A stretch of DNA of 18,907 nt from JBOGXF01 sp050694275 (GTDB lineage Bacteria > Actinomycetota > CADDZG01 > WHSQ01): positions 1-18,907 of the forward strand of contig JBOGXF010000159.1 of the NCBI GenBank assembly GCA_050694275.1, written 5' to 3'. Below the pieces are notes generated by a model, which was not told where the DNA came from, did no database searches, and saw only the letters and a program-made list of their open reading frames with translations. Shown in pieces: positions 1-5,983 of this stretch (position 1 is its first letter; each line of letters opens with the position of its first letter). The translations under genes were made by a program, and so were the position numbers.

Positions 1-348
1 CGTACGCGTCGGCAAGGCGTGTGTTCTGGGTGGTCGACAACGGCTCGTCACACCGGGGTGAGGCCTCGATCGTGCGTCTGGAGGGCGCCTACCGCAACCT
101 GCGCCTCATCCACTGCCCGGTGCACTCGTCATGGATCAACCAGGTGGAGATCTACAACTCGATCGTCCAGCGCAAAGTGCCGGCGCCCAACGAGCGTCGA
201 TCTCGACGACGTCGAGCAGCGCCTGCTTCACTTTGAGCGGCGCTACGAGGCCACCGCCAAGCCGTTCGAGTGGAAGTTCACTCGCAAGGATCTCGCAGAG
301 CTCATGCAGCGGATTGCCGAGAAGGAAGCCCTCGAACCAGCAGCTTGA
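1..348 (+). pseudogene. IS630-type transposase, 3' fragment with frameshift
   Basis: This is the C-terminal part of a DDE transposase of the IS630/Tc1-mariner type, cut by the window edge. The frame whose codons begin at positions divisible by 3 is open from the first bases. It reads FWVVDNGSSHRG, then CPVHSSWINQVEIY and FSIVQRKV-like sequence, the conserved DNGSSH and NQVEIY blocks of this family. Near 190-197 the homology moves to the next frame, which continues VDLDDVEQRLLHF and ends PFEWKFTRKDLAELM, stopping with TGA at 346-348. A single reading frame therefore cannot make the whole domain. One extra base (or two lost) is the simplest cause, so the copy is probably dead. Some IS630 elements use programmed frameshifting, but I see no obvious slippery run at this point. 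Family assignment is confident; the state of the 5' part is unknown. Confidence 0.82.
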
Positions 349-391
349 CGGGACGAAAATACGTTACCGAACTTCTGACCCAGAGCCCTTA
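349..391. mobile_element. putative right end of the IS630-type element
   Basis: About 40 non-coding bases separate the transposase stop from the stop codon of the next gene. They should contain the terminal inverted repeat, but the partner end lies outside the window, so the repeat cannot be confirmed. IS630 elements insert at TA dinucleotides, and a TA occurs at 390-391, inside the TAA stop (minus strand, 389-391) of the ABC permease. This position fits an insertion at the very end of that gene. Confidence 0.4.
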
Positions 392-1216
392 GGTGATCAG
401 GCGGTGGCGGAACACGTTGGGGGCGATCGGGAACAGGAGCGCGGCGAGGCCCAGCAGCCACAGCAGGTGGCCCGTCGCCGCGCCGAGATCAGTGCCGAAC
501 ACGCCGAACAGCTCGCGGAACAGGGCGGCCGCGTGGAACAGCGGCGAGAACCACGCGAGCGACTCGGCCCAGTCGGGGAGCGCGGAGATCGGAAAGAAGA
601 TCCCCGAGAACAGAAACATGGGCGTGATGAACAGCGTGAAGAAGTAGCTGTAGAGGTCGATGCTCGGAATGAAGGCAGTAAAAGTCATGCCGATCATCGC
701 GAAGCACGCGCCGATCGCGAGCACGGCCACGGGGGCGAGCAGCAGCCACCACGAGTCGACGAGCCCGAACAGCGACGCGATGAGGACGAACGGGAGGCCG
801 TACAGCATGCTGCGGGTCATGCCCCAGATCATCTCGCCGACGGCGACGTCCTCGGGGGACAGCGGGGTTGCGATCGCCGAGTCGTAGAGCTTCTCGAAGT
901 GGAGCTTGACGAAGACGTTGAAGCTGCACTCGAACGACGCCCCGTACATCGCCGACGTCGCCGCGAGCCCGGGAGCGATGTAGCGCGCGTACTCGACGCC
1001 CGCGATCTCCTTGACGAACTGACCGAGCCCGAAGCCGATCGCCAACAGGTACAAGAACGGCTCGAAGAAGTTGGGCAGGATGTTGCGCTTCCACGAGTGG
1101 CTGTAGCTCACGAAGTTGCGCTGCCACAGCCTCAGCGCCGAGCCGAGACGGACGCGCGGGAGCCGGTACGCCTTGCGCAGAGTGATGGGGGACGGGAGCG
1201 CGCCGGGCTCTCTCAT
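389..1216 (-). CDS. ABC-2 type exporter permease, NodJ-like
   Basis: This is a 275-residue integral membrane subunit of an ABC exporter. It starts MREPGALPS and has a basic, aromatic N-terminal stretch (LWQRNFVSYSHSW) before the first membrane segment. About six hydrophobic helices follow, including FFEPFLYLLAIGFGLG and a late block around TLFITPMFLFSGIFFPISALP, the hallmark of ABC-2 permeases of the NodJ/DrrB type. Its ATG overlaps the TGA of the upstream ATPase gene (shared ATGA at 1213-1216), so the two are translationally coupled and should form one transporter. The substrate cannot be told from sequence; relatives move drugs, lipids or glycans outward. The stop codon lies at the junction with the IS remnant, so the last residue or two may not be original. 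A longer in-frame ORF reaching 2278 is an artefact running antisense-like through the ATPase gene. Confidence 0.88.
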   Translation of the reverse strand: MREPGALPSPITLRKAYRLPRVRLGSALRLWQRNFVSYSHSWKRNILPNFFEPFLYLLAIGFGLGQFVKEIAGVEYARYIAPGLAATSAMYGASFECSFNVFVKLHFEKLYDSAIATPLSPEDVAVGEMIWGMTRSMLYGLPFVLIASLFGLVDSWWLLLAPVAVLAIGACFAMIGMTFTAFIPSIDLYSYFFTLFITPMFLFSGIFFPISALPDWAESLAWFSPLFHAAALFRELFGVFGTDLGAATGHLLWLLGLAALLFPIAPNVFRHRLIT

Positions 1217-2151
1217 TCCTCGAGCGTCCTTCCGGTGAGCTTCAAGAAGACGTCCTCGAGCGTCGCCTGGCGCAGCGTGGCGGTCTCGTAGGGGACGTCG
1301 GCGCTCCCGATCGTCTTGAGCAGGACCTCGCCGTCGCCGGTGTGCAGGATGAGCCGGTCGCCGGCGATCTCGCTGCCCGATGCGTAGGTCCCGACGAGGG
1401 CCTGGAGGTCGGCGAGGTGCTGGTGGTCGCCGGCGGCGAGCTCGACGACCTCGGGGGCGACGTGCTCGGCGATGAGGCGGGCGGGCGAGCCCTCCACGAG
1501 GATCCTGCCCTGGTGCATGATCACGAGCCGGTCGCAGAGGTGCGCCGCCTCCTCCATGTAGTGGGTCGTGATCAAGAGCGTGACGCCCCTGCGCCTGAGG
1601 TCTCGGAGCTTCTCCCACACGAGGTGGCGCGCCTGGGGATCGAGCCCGGTGGTCGGCTCGTCGAGGATCAGAAGGCGCGGCTGGTTGATGAGGCCGCGCG
1701 CGATCAGAAGCCTCCGCTTCATCCCGCCCGAGAGGTTCTCGACGTTCCACTGCGCCCGGTCGCCGAGCTGGACGAAGTCGAGGAGCTCGGTCGCCCGGCG
1801 GTGCGCCTCGTCGCGCGGGATGTCGAAGAAACGCGCGTAGACCTCGAGGTTCTCGATGACGTTGAGCAGGTTGTCCGGGAAGTTGCCCTGGGGGACGACC
1901 CCGATGACGCGCTTGATGTCGCGCTCGTCGGTCTCGGGGTCGAGCCCGAGCACCTCGAGCGATCCGCTCGTGCGCGCGACCCGGCACGAGATCATGCTCA
2001 TGGTGGTGGTCTTGCCGGCGCCGTTCGGGCCGAGGAAGCCGAAGCACTCGCCGTCCTGGACGGCGAAGTCGATGCCGTTGACGGCGATCTCCGACGACCC
2101 CTGATAGCGCTTGTGCAGATCGGTTGCTCTGACGACGACGTTGGCGTTCAC
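1213..2151 (-). CDS. ABC exporter ATPase subunit, NodI-like
   Basis: This is a 312-residue ABC ATPase that powers the adjacent permease at the inner face of the membrane. Counting from the chosen start, Walker A is GPNGAGKTT at 41-49, the Q-loop is Q88, the signature is LSGGMKRR at 140-147, Walker B runs LLILDEPTTGLD at 160-171 and the switch histidine is H197. The last 90 or so residues form the C-terminal extension usual in NodI/DrrA-type subunits. An ATG at 2262 is in frame, but it would add 37 residues without family character and overlap the divergent gene. I chose the GTG at 2151 because VNANVVVRATDLHKRY is where the domain begins and a TAGAGT -10 lies 8 bases upstream. The gene is the first of a two-gene operon. 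Confidence 0.9.
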   Translation of the reverse strand: MNANVVVRATDLHKRYQGSSEIAVNGIDFAVQDGECFGFLGPNGAGKTTTMSMISCRVARTSGSLEVLGLDPETDERDIKRVIGVVPQGNFPDNLLNVIENLEVYARFFDIPRDEAHRRATELLDFVQLGDRAQWNVENLSGGMKRRLLIARGLINQPRLLILDEPTTGLDPQARHLVWEKLRDLRRRGVTLLITTHYMEEAAHLCDRLVIMHQGRILVEGSPARLIAEHVAPEVVELAAGDHQHLADLQALVGTYASGSEIAGDRLILHTGDGEVLLKTIGSADVPYETATLRQATLEDVFLKLTGRTLEE

Positions 2152-2159
2152 GCGTGAGA

Positions 2160-2165
2160 ACTCTA
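2160..2165 (-). promoter_or_regulatory. -10 element of the ABC exporter operon
   Basis: TAGAGT on the minus strand ends 8 bases before the GTG at 2151, which would give a transcript with a leader of 0-2 bases. There is no Shine-Dalgarno sequence, so this spacing supports the GTG start. No clear -35 is visible. Confidence 0.5.
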
Positions 2166-2236
2166 AAGGCCGGGCGCGCTGCTTCGAGACCTTGACCAGG
2201 GGGGCTTCGCCGCTCGCTGTTGTCAAGGTGCCGAAG

Positions 2237-2242
2237 TATCCT
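2237..2242 (+). promoter_or_regulatory. -10 element, leaderless
   Basis: TATCCT is followed by exactly six bases and then the ATG at 2249, which places the expected transcription start on the A of the start codon. No ribosome-binding site is present. The same geometry recurs at several other genes in this window. Confidence 0.6.
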
Positions 2243-2248
2243 GCGCGC

Positions 2249-2629
2249 ATGAAGAGAGGCATGGGTGGCGGCGCGCACCGGGGGCCGGTTCAGCCCACCC
2301 GTCAGCGCCGGACGCTCCGGTTCATGCAGATCCTGCTGGTGCTCATCTCCGGCGCGCTCATGGTGCTCGCGGGCTACTCGTGGGGCCGGGTCGACGGATT
2401 CGAGGACGGCCGCAGGCAGGGAAACATCGAGGCGCCGTCGGAGCCGTCGATCGTGCAGACGATCGTCCTGGTCGCGCTCGGCGGGATCACGATCGGTGCC
2501 GCGGCCCTGCTCCAGGACCGCGCCGGGGGAGTGCGGATGCCGACGCCGGCGCGCCTCGAGGAGCTCGCCGGGCGGGCCGAGTCGGCTGCCATCGAGCAGG
2601 CCGAGAAGGTCGCCGAAGAGAGCCGCTAG
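2249..2629 (+). CDS. small two-helix membrane protein of unknown function
   Basis: This encodes a 126-residue protein that I do not recognise. The first 25 residues are strongly basic (HRGPVQPTRQRRTLR). Helix 1 covers about 26-46 (ILLVLISGALMVLAGY) and helix 2 about 68-88 (IVQTIVLVALGGITIGAAALL). A short polar loop containing a DGFEDGRRQG segment joins them. The C-terminal third is a charged, Ala/Glu-rich stretch likely to form an amphipathic helix on the cytoplasmic side (RLEELAGRAESAAIEQAEKVAEE). The charge pattern suggests that both ends are cytoplasmic. The start is set by the leaderless -10 at 2237-2242; ATG 2261 is an alternative. The gene is divergent from the ABC exporter operon and its stop shares CTAG with the stop of cofC. 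Function is unknown. Confidence 0.72.
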   Translation: MKRGMGGGAHRGPVQPTRQRRTLRFMQILLVLISGALMVLAGYSWGRVDGFEDGRRQGNIEAPSEPSIVQTIVLVALGGITIGAAALLQDRAGGVRMPTPARLEELAGRAESAAIEQAEKVAEESR

Positions 2630-3255
2630 CCTCCCCGCAGGCGGCGGAGCACCTCGGCCGTCGTGCCCTCCTCGGAGCGCCTCAGAAAGGCGTCGACGTC
2701 GGCGATGGTGTCGATGTCGAGGGCGAGGCGCTCAAGGGGCAGGAGCGAGCACCTGAGGCCCCTCTCGGCGGCGGCGAGGGCGTGGGCGGCCAGGCTCGCC
2801 GGCCCGAAGCGGGGCGAGATGACGTCGGGGGGGCGGAGACAGAGCCCGTTGGTGCCGGAGTCCTCGCCGGACGGGACGAGGACGACGTCGGAGGTCGCCC
2901 CGGTGTCGACGAGATCCTGGATGTCGGGGGGGCGAGCGAGCGGAACGTCGGACGGCACGATCGCGATTGAGTCGGCGCCGCGGGCGACGATGTCGGCGAC
3001 CGCGAGGGCGACCGCCTCGTTCAAGCCCGTGCCGTCGTCGCGCACCGTGTCGTGTCCTCTCTCGGCCGCGACGGCGAGGACGTCGGCGTCGTCGCTCACC
3101 ACCCACCAACGTAGGAAGTCGACGCGCGCGCACAGCTCGAGCGCGTCGGCGAACAGGGCGCGCGCGATCTCGGCGCGCGCGGGCGGGTCGAAGTCCGGCG
3201 CGAGTCGCTGCTTGGCGTCCTGAAATCGCCTGACGGGAAGCAGGCCGGCGTTCAT
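2626..3255 (-). CDS. cofC: 2-phospho-L-lactate / phosphoenolpyruvate guanylyltransferase (F420 biosynthesis)
   Basis: This is a 209-residue nucleotidyltransferase of the CofC/FbiD family. The family joins GTP to 2-phospho-L-lactate, or to phosphoenolpyruvate in actinobacteria, giving the guanylylated intermediate used to build coenzyme F420. Visible family blocks are the N-terminal LPVRRFQDAKQRLAP at 6-20, VVSDDADVL at 52-60, DDGTGLNEAV at 73-82, IVPSDVPL at 99-106, SGTNGLCLRPP at 133-143, GPASLAAH at 151-158 and the closing LDIDTIADVDAF at 179-190. Length is normal for the family. Its stop overlaps that of the converging membrane-protein gene (shared CTAG). It is divergent, 26 bases away, from an FrhB-like F420-binding enzyme, which supports the cofactor link. 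The start follows a TAACCT -10 by seven bases. Confidence 0.9.
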   Translation of the reverse strand: MNAGLLPVRRFQDAKQRLAPDFDPPARAEIARALFADALELCARVDFLRWWVVSDDADVLAVAAERGHDTVRDDGTGLNEAVALAVADIVARGADSIAIVPSDVPLARPPDIQDLVDTGATSDVVLVPSGEDSGTNGLCLRPPDVISPRFGPASLAAHALAAAERGLRCSLLPLERLALDIDTIADVDAFLRRSEEGTTAEVLRRLRGG

Positions 3256-3262
3256 GGGTCAA

Positions 3263-3268
3263 AGGTTA
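3263..3268 (-). promoter_or_regulatory. -10 element of cofC
   Basis: TAACCT (minus strand) lies seven bases before the cofC ATG at 3255. This fits a leaderless or nearly leaderless transcript, and no Shine-Dalgarno sequence is present. Confidence 0.5.
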
Positions 3269-3272
3269 GGGT
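3267..3272 (+). promoter_or_regulatory. possible -10 element of the FrhB-like gene
   Basis: TAGGGT lies nine bases before the ATG at 3282 and overlaps the opposing cofC -10 by two bases. The 26-base gap leaves no other room for a promoter outside the coding regions. The match is weaker than that of cofC. Confidence 0.4.
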
Positions 3273-3281
3273 GAAACCACG

Positions 3282-4433
3282 ATGAAGGACGGCCACCGAA
3301 AGCACTGGAAGCACCTCTACTCGGAGATCGTCGCGACCGAGATCTGCTGCGGGTGCTCGGCGTGCATCGTCGCGTGCCCGCACAAGGTGCTGGAGCTGCG
3401 CGACTTCGATCCCATGCAGATCGACGCCAACTCGCCGTTCGACAACTGCATCCACGGCGAGGAGGGGTGCTCGTTGTGTGCGATGGCGTGCCTTCGGCTC
3501 GACCCGACCCTCGACATCATCGAGGAGGACCTGCTGGGGACCGGGCGCCGCACCGAGGAGCAGGTGGAGGGCCCGTATCTCTCCAAGACCCTGGCGCGTG
3601 CGACCTACGAGCCGATCCTGAAGAAGGGTCAGGACGGCGGGGCGGTCACGGCCCTCTTGGCGTGGGGGCTCGACACCGGCGAGCTCGACGGAGCCGCGGT
3701 GTCGTCGCCGTCGGCTGACGTCCCGTGGCTCGACGAGCCGGCGGTCGTCACATCGCGCGACGAGCTATTGCACGCGGCCGGGTCGCGCTACACCTACTGC
3801 GCGACGCCCCTCGCGCTCAAGAAGGCGGCCGAGATGAAACTCAAGAGCCTCGCCCTGGTCGGCGTGTCGTGCGAGTCGACCGCGGTGCGCCAGCTCGCGG
3901 CCGAGGGGATCAAACGGTGGACCCGGGGGGTCAAGCTCGTGATCGGGCTCATGTGCTGCGAGACCTTCGACTACGACGCGTTCATGGTCGGCAAGGTCGA
4001 GCAGGACATGGGCATCGATCTCGACGAGGTCACCAAGGTCAACGTCAAGGGCAAGATCATCGTGACCCTGAAGAGCGGCGAGGACGTCGTCATTCCCCTC
4101 AAGGACGCCCGGCCGTACGCCAACGAGTGGTGCCATCACTGCCCCGACTTCGCCGCCGAGCACGCCGACCTGTCGTGCGGGGGGCTCGGCATGGAGGGAT
4201 GGACGATGATCCTCGTCCGGACCGAGACGGGCAAGGACTTCTTCGAGCGCGCCGTCGAGGCCGGGGTCGTGGAGCTCAGAGACCCAGAGGAGGAGCCGGG
4301 GGCGCTGCAGGTCATGGACCGGCTCGCGCGCAAGCAGCGTGAGCGCATCGCCCCGTTCGACCCTCACGCCGCGACACGGTGGCCGACCGAGCAGGCGCTC
4401 CAGGCCGCCCGGGCCGACGCGGCCGACGCCTAG
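3282..4433 (+). CDS. F420 hydrogenase/dehydrogenase beta-subunit (FrhB) family iron-sulfur flavoprotein
   Basis: This is a 383-residue soluble oxidoreductase of the FrhB/FdhB/FpoF type, in which FAD exchanges electrons with F420 and Fe-S clusters. Residues 22-33 form a CxxCxxCxxxCP ferredoxin motif (C22, C25, C28, C32). A second Cys group is C56, C63, C66 and C70. The FrhB N-terminal domain follows, with the characteristic QDGGAVTALL at 117-126 and SRYTYCATPL. The C-terminal domain has LALVGVSCEST, IGLMCCETFDYDAF and CHHCPDFAAEHADLSCGG, matching the family's CxxCxDxxxxxAD pattern. The physiological partner is not clear: no hydrogenase or formate dehydrogenase catalytic subunit is nearby. Proximity to cofC argues for true F420 use. 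It could act as an F420H2:ferredoxin oxidoreductase or as a module of a larger enzyme. Confidence 0.88.
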   Translation: MKDGHRKHWKHLYSEIVATEICCGCSACIVACPHKVLELRDFDPMQIDANSPFDNCIHGEEGCSLCAMACLRLDPTLDIIEEDLLGTGRRTEEQVEGPYLSKTLARATYEPILKKGQDGGAVTALLAWGLDTGELDGAAVSSPSADVPWLDEPAVVTSRDELLHAAGSRYTYCATPLALKKAAEMKLKSLALVGVSCESTAVRQLAAEGIKRWTRGVKLVIGLMCCETFDYDAFMVGKVEQDMGIDLDEVTKVNVKGKIIVTLKSGEDVVIPLKDARPYANEWCHHCPDFAAEHADLSCGGLGMEGWTMILVRTETGKDFFERAVEAGVVELRDPEEEPGALQVMDRLARKQRERIAPFDPHAATRWPTEQALQAARADAADA

Positions 4434-4463
4434 GGCCGAGGGGCATCGGGAGGTCGGGCCCAC

Positions 4464-4508
4464 TCTTTTGGCCGCCAGCTACACGTGAGGTAGCTAACGG
4501 CCAAAAGA
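4464..4508. terminator. long hairpin between convergent genes, possible bidirectional terminator
   Basis: TCTTTTGGCCG at 4464-4474 is perfectly complementary to CGGCCAAAAGA at 4498-4508. Inside it, AGCTAC at 4477-4482 pairs with GTAGCT at 4490-4495, leaving a 7-base loop and a CC/AA mismatch. The structure sits in the 94-base gap between the stops of the FrhB-like gene (+) and the zinc-ribbon gene (-). There is no U-tract after the stem on either strand, so it is not a textbook intrinsic terminator. Being symmetric, it could serve both transcripts. Confidence 0.6.
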
Positions 4509-4527
4509 ACGCTTGGGAGGGTGGGTA

Positions 4528-4743
4528 TTAGGCGGCGCTCCCGCGCTCGCGGGCGATGCAGTCCGAGCACTTGAATGCCCGCGACGGTCCCGCCCCCCTG
4601 CGGGGAAGGTCGACGAACTCGCCCTTTCTGACCGGCAGGATGCTCCGGCACCAGCCGCAGCGGGCCTGCATGTCCTTCGGGTACTGGCCGTCGATGATCG
4701 CTGCACGGGCCCGGTGGGCCTGTGGTTCGGTGAGTTTTCTCAT
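4528..4743 (-). CDS. small zinc-ribbon protein, function unknown
   Basis: This encodes 71 residues that I cannot name. Two CxxC pairs, CGWC at 29-32 and CSDC at 59-62, are 26 residues apart and should bind one zinc ion as a ribbon. The first 25 residues (LTEPQAHRARAAIIDGQYPKD) look helical and the segment between the knuckles is basic. The overall plan resembles small DksA/TraR-like or other actinobacterial zinc-ribbon proteins, but the spacing and the helical part are not diagnostic. The start is supported by a TAGAAT -10 exactly six bases upstream. An inverted repeat covers that -10, suggesting control by a repressor, possibly the protein itself. The gene is convergent with the FrhB-like gene and lies after the ABM-fold gene on the same strand. 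Confidence 0.7.
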   Translation of the reverse strand: MRKLTEPQAHRARAAIIDGQYPKDMQARCGWCRSILPVRKGEFVDLPRRGAGPSRAFKCSDCIARERGSAA

Positions 4744-4744
4744 G

Positions 4745-4767
4745 TCGCTATTCTAACCGAATAGCGA
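4745..4767. promoter_or_regulatory. palindrome over the zinc-ribbon promoter, putative operator
   Basis: TCGCTATTC (4745-4753) and GAATAGCGA (4759-4767) are perfect 9-base inverted arms around a 5-base spacer. The arms include the minus-strand -10 TAGAAT (4750-4755) that sits six bases before the ATG at 4743. A protein dimer bound here would block the promoter. It also lies 36 bases after the stop of the upstream minus-strand gene, but no U-tract follows, so a terminator role is less likely. Confidence 0.6.
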
Positions 4768-4802
4768 ACACCCGTTCGAAGTTACAGCTTGGAAAGCTTT
4801 TG

Positions 4803-5105
4803 TCATTCAACCTTCTCGAAGTGCCTCACGATCGGGGCCTGCTGGAACAGCATCCGGAGCTGTTCGAGCGATTTGTCGTAGGCCGGGAGCGTGGTCGCCT
4901 GCTCGATCGCCGCCATCGACTCCCACTGGGAGATCGCCGCGACCTCGACGAGATCCTTCGAGTGCTCGTCGATGCCGATGTGCATGTCGATCCCGTGGCA
5001 TCCCTCGAAGCGCTCGAAGACCGGCCTCACCTGCTCCCTGAACAGGGTCTTGGCCTGCTCGATGTCGTCCGGCTGAATGGCGGTGTCGAAGATGCGAATG
5101 ATCAT
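4803..5105 (-). CDS. antibiotic biosynthesis monooxygenase (ABM)-fold protein
   Basis: This is a 100-residue protein with the layout of a dimeric alpha+beta-barrel (ABM-like) domain. A first strand MIIRIFDTAIQP is followed by a helix (DIEQAKTLFREQVRPVFERFEGC), a strand with GIDMHIGIDE, a second strand with DLVEVAAISQWES, a helix (MAAIEQATTLPAYDKSLEQL) and a final FEKVE strand. The W in QWES and the helix after it are typical of the fold. Members range from quinol or heme monooxygenases to proteins of unknown role, and I see no residue that assigns a substrate. The start ATG has GAGGGCAGGG upstream as a weak ribosome-binding site. It lies 31 bases after the metallophosphoesterase stop on the same strand and may be cotranscribed or use its own TATGAT promoter. 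Confidence 0.68.
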   Translation of the reverse strand: MIIRIFDTAIQPDDIEQAKTLFREQVRPVFERFEGCHGIDMHIGIDEHSKDLVEVAAISQWESMAAIEQATTLPAYDKSLEQLRMLFQQAPIVRHFEKVE

Positions 5106-5135
5106 TTGCCCTGCCCTCGTGGGTCTCGCCGCGGG

Positions 5136-5141
5136 ATCATA
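5136..5141 (-). promoter_or_regulatory. possible -10 element of the ABM-fold gene
   Basis: A minus-strand TATGAT lies 30 bases before the ATG at 5105, with a poor -35 match (TTCAAC) 16 bases further upstream. Its TGA is also the stop codon of the metallophosphoesterase gene (5137-5139), so promoter and coding end overlap. Confidence 0.35.
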
Positions 5142-5967
5142 CGTTCCACGCTCCTCGGTTGAACATCCCTTCGAGCTGGGGATTGAGGCTAAGCCGACGC
5201 TCGTCCCGGTCGTAGTTGGCGGCGACGATCTCGCCGAGCCCAGGGTAGCGCTGGACGACGCGCACCCGCTCCTCGTCGATCTCGATGACGTTGTACGAGG
5301 GCCGGGTGTAACCGCGCACGCGCCCGCTTGCGGCGGTGCCGGAGTTGATGAGGAGCATCTCGTCGAGCTGCCACACGTTGGGGACGTGCTTGTGGCCGCA
5401 CAGGACAAGATCCACTCCGAGCTCCATGAGGAGAGCGAGGACGTCCCCCGCGTCCCACACGATGTTTCGTTCCCGGCCCGTTCCGGGGACCGAGACGAGG
5501 TGATGGTGGAGGACGAAGATGCGGTAGTCCTCGACCCACTGAAAGGAGTCCCGGATCCATTCGTACTTGGTGTGGCCGACCTCGCCCTCGGCGAGGTCGG
5601 GGCGGGCGGAGTTCACCGCCACGACCGTCGCGAATCGCTCCTGCCGTCCGTCGGTGTTGAACGGCAAGCGAGTCACGCCTTCGGACTTGCCGAAGGCGTC
5701 CCGGAAGTGCAGGAACCCGACGTTCTTGAGGTCGTGGTTTCCGGGCACCACGACCATCTTCAGCCCGTCGAGCTGGTCGAGGTACTTCTTGGCCTGACGG
5801 AACTCGGGGGCGTAGCCCTCGGACGTGAGGTCGCCCGCCACCACGACCAGATCGGGCTCGAGATCGAAGATCTCGGCGACGACGTGATCCATGAGCTCGC
5901 CGTCGAACAGCGGATGCCCGCAGTGGATATCGGACACGTGGGCGATGGTCAGATGGTGACGTTTCAC
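5137..5967 (-). CDS. calcineurin-like metallophosphoesterase
   Basis: This is a 276-residue phosphoesterase with the complete two-metal active site of the calcineurin superfamily. In order it shows SDIHCGHP (D13, H15), VVAGDLTSEG (D46), PGNHDLKN (N77, H78), FVLHHHLVS and LCGHKHVPN (the GHxH motif). No signal peptide or membrane segment is present, so it is cytoplasmic. The family includes cAMP phosphodiesterases (Icc/CpdA), nucleases and phospholipid phosphatases; the sequence alone does not choose between them. I set the start at the GTG at 5967, because the domain begins two residues later (HHLTIAHVSDIH) and GGAG lies five bases upstream. Longer in-frame starts would run into plsC. It is divergent from plsC, with only 15 bases between the starts. 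Confidence 0.87.
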   Translation of the reverse strand: MKRHHLTIAHVSDIHCGHPLFDGELMDHVVAEIFDLEPDLVVVAGDLTSEGYAPEFRQAKKYLDQLDGLKMVVVPGNHDLKNVGFLHFRDAFGKSEGVTRLPFNTDGRQERFATVVAVNSARPDLAEGEVGHTKYEWIRDSFQWVEDYRIFVLHHHLVSVPGTGRERNIVWDAGDVLALLMELGVDLVLCGHKHVPNVWQLDEMLLINSGTAASGRVRGYTRPSYNVIEIDEERVRVVQRYPGLGEIVAANYDRDERRLSLNPQLEGMFNRGAWNV

Positions 5968-5976
5968 TTGGCTCCG

Positions 5977-5983
5977 TATGATA
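5977..5983. promoter_or_regulatory. overlapping divergent -10 elements
   Basis: The seven bases TATGATA read TATGAT on the plus strand (5977-5982) and TATCAT on the minus strand (5983-5978). The minus reading lies ten bases before the metallophosphoesterase GTG, giving a leader of about four bases. The plus reading abuts the plsC ATG, so a transcript from it would begin just inside the annotated plsC start. Confidence 0.4.

Noticed and set aside
131..1291. 386-residue plus-strand ORF across the IS end and permease
   Set aside because: Low-complexity Glu/Arg/Gln-rich shadow of the permease gene on the other strand.
389..2278. A single 629-residue minus-strand ORF covering both ABC genes
   Set aside because: Only its last 275 residues read as a permease; the first part is a wrong-frame, Arg/Pro-rich shadow of the ATPase gene.
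4482..4487. CACGTG as a regulator site
   Set aside because: A six-base palindrome in the loop region of a larger hairpin is expected by chance and has no promoter nearby.
5077..5982. 300-residue N-terminal extension of plsC
   Set aside because: It is the antisense shadow of the metallophosphoesterase and ABM-fold genes; the acyltransferase domain starts after 5983.
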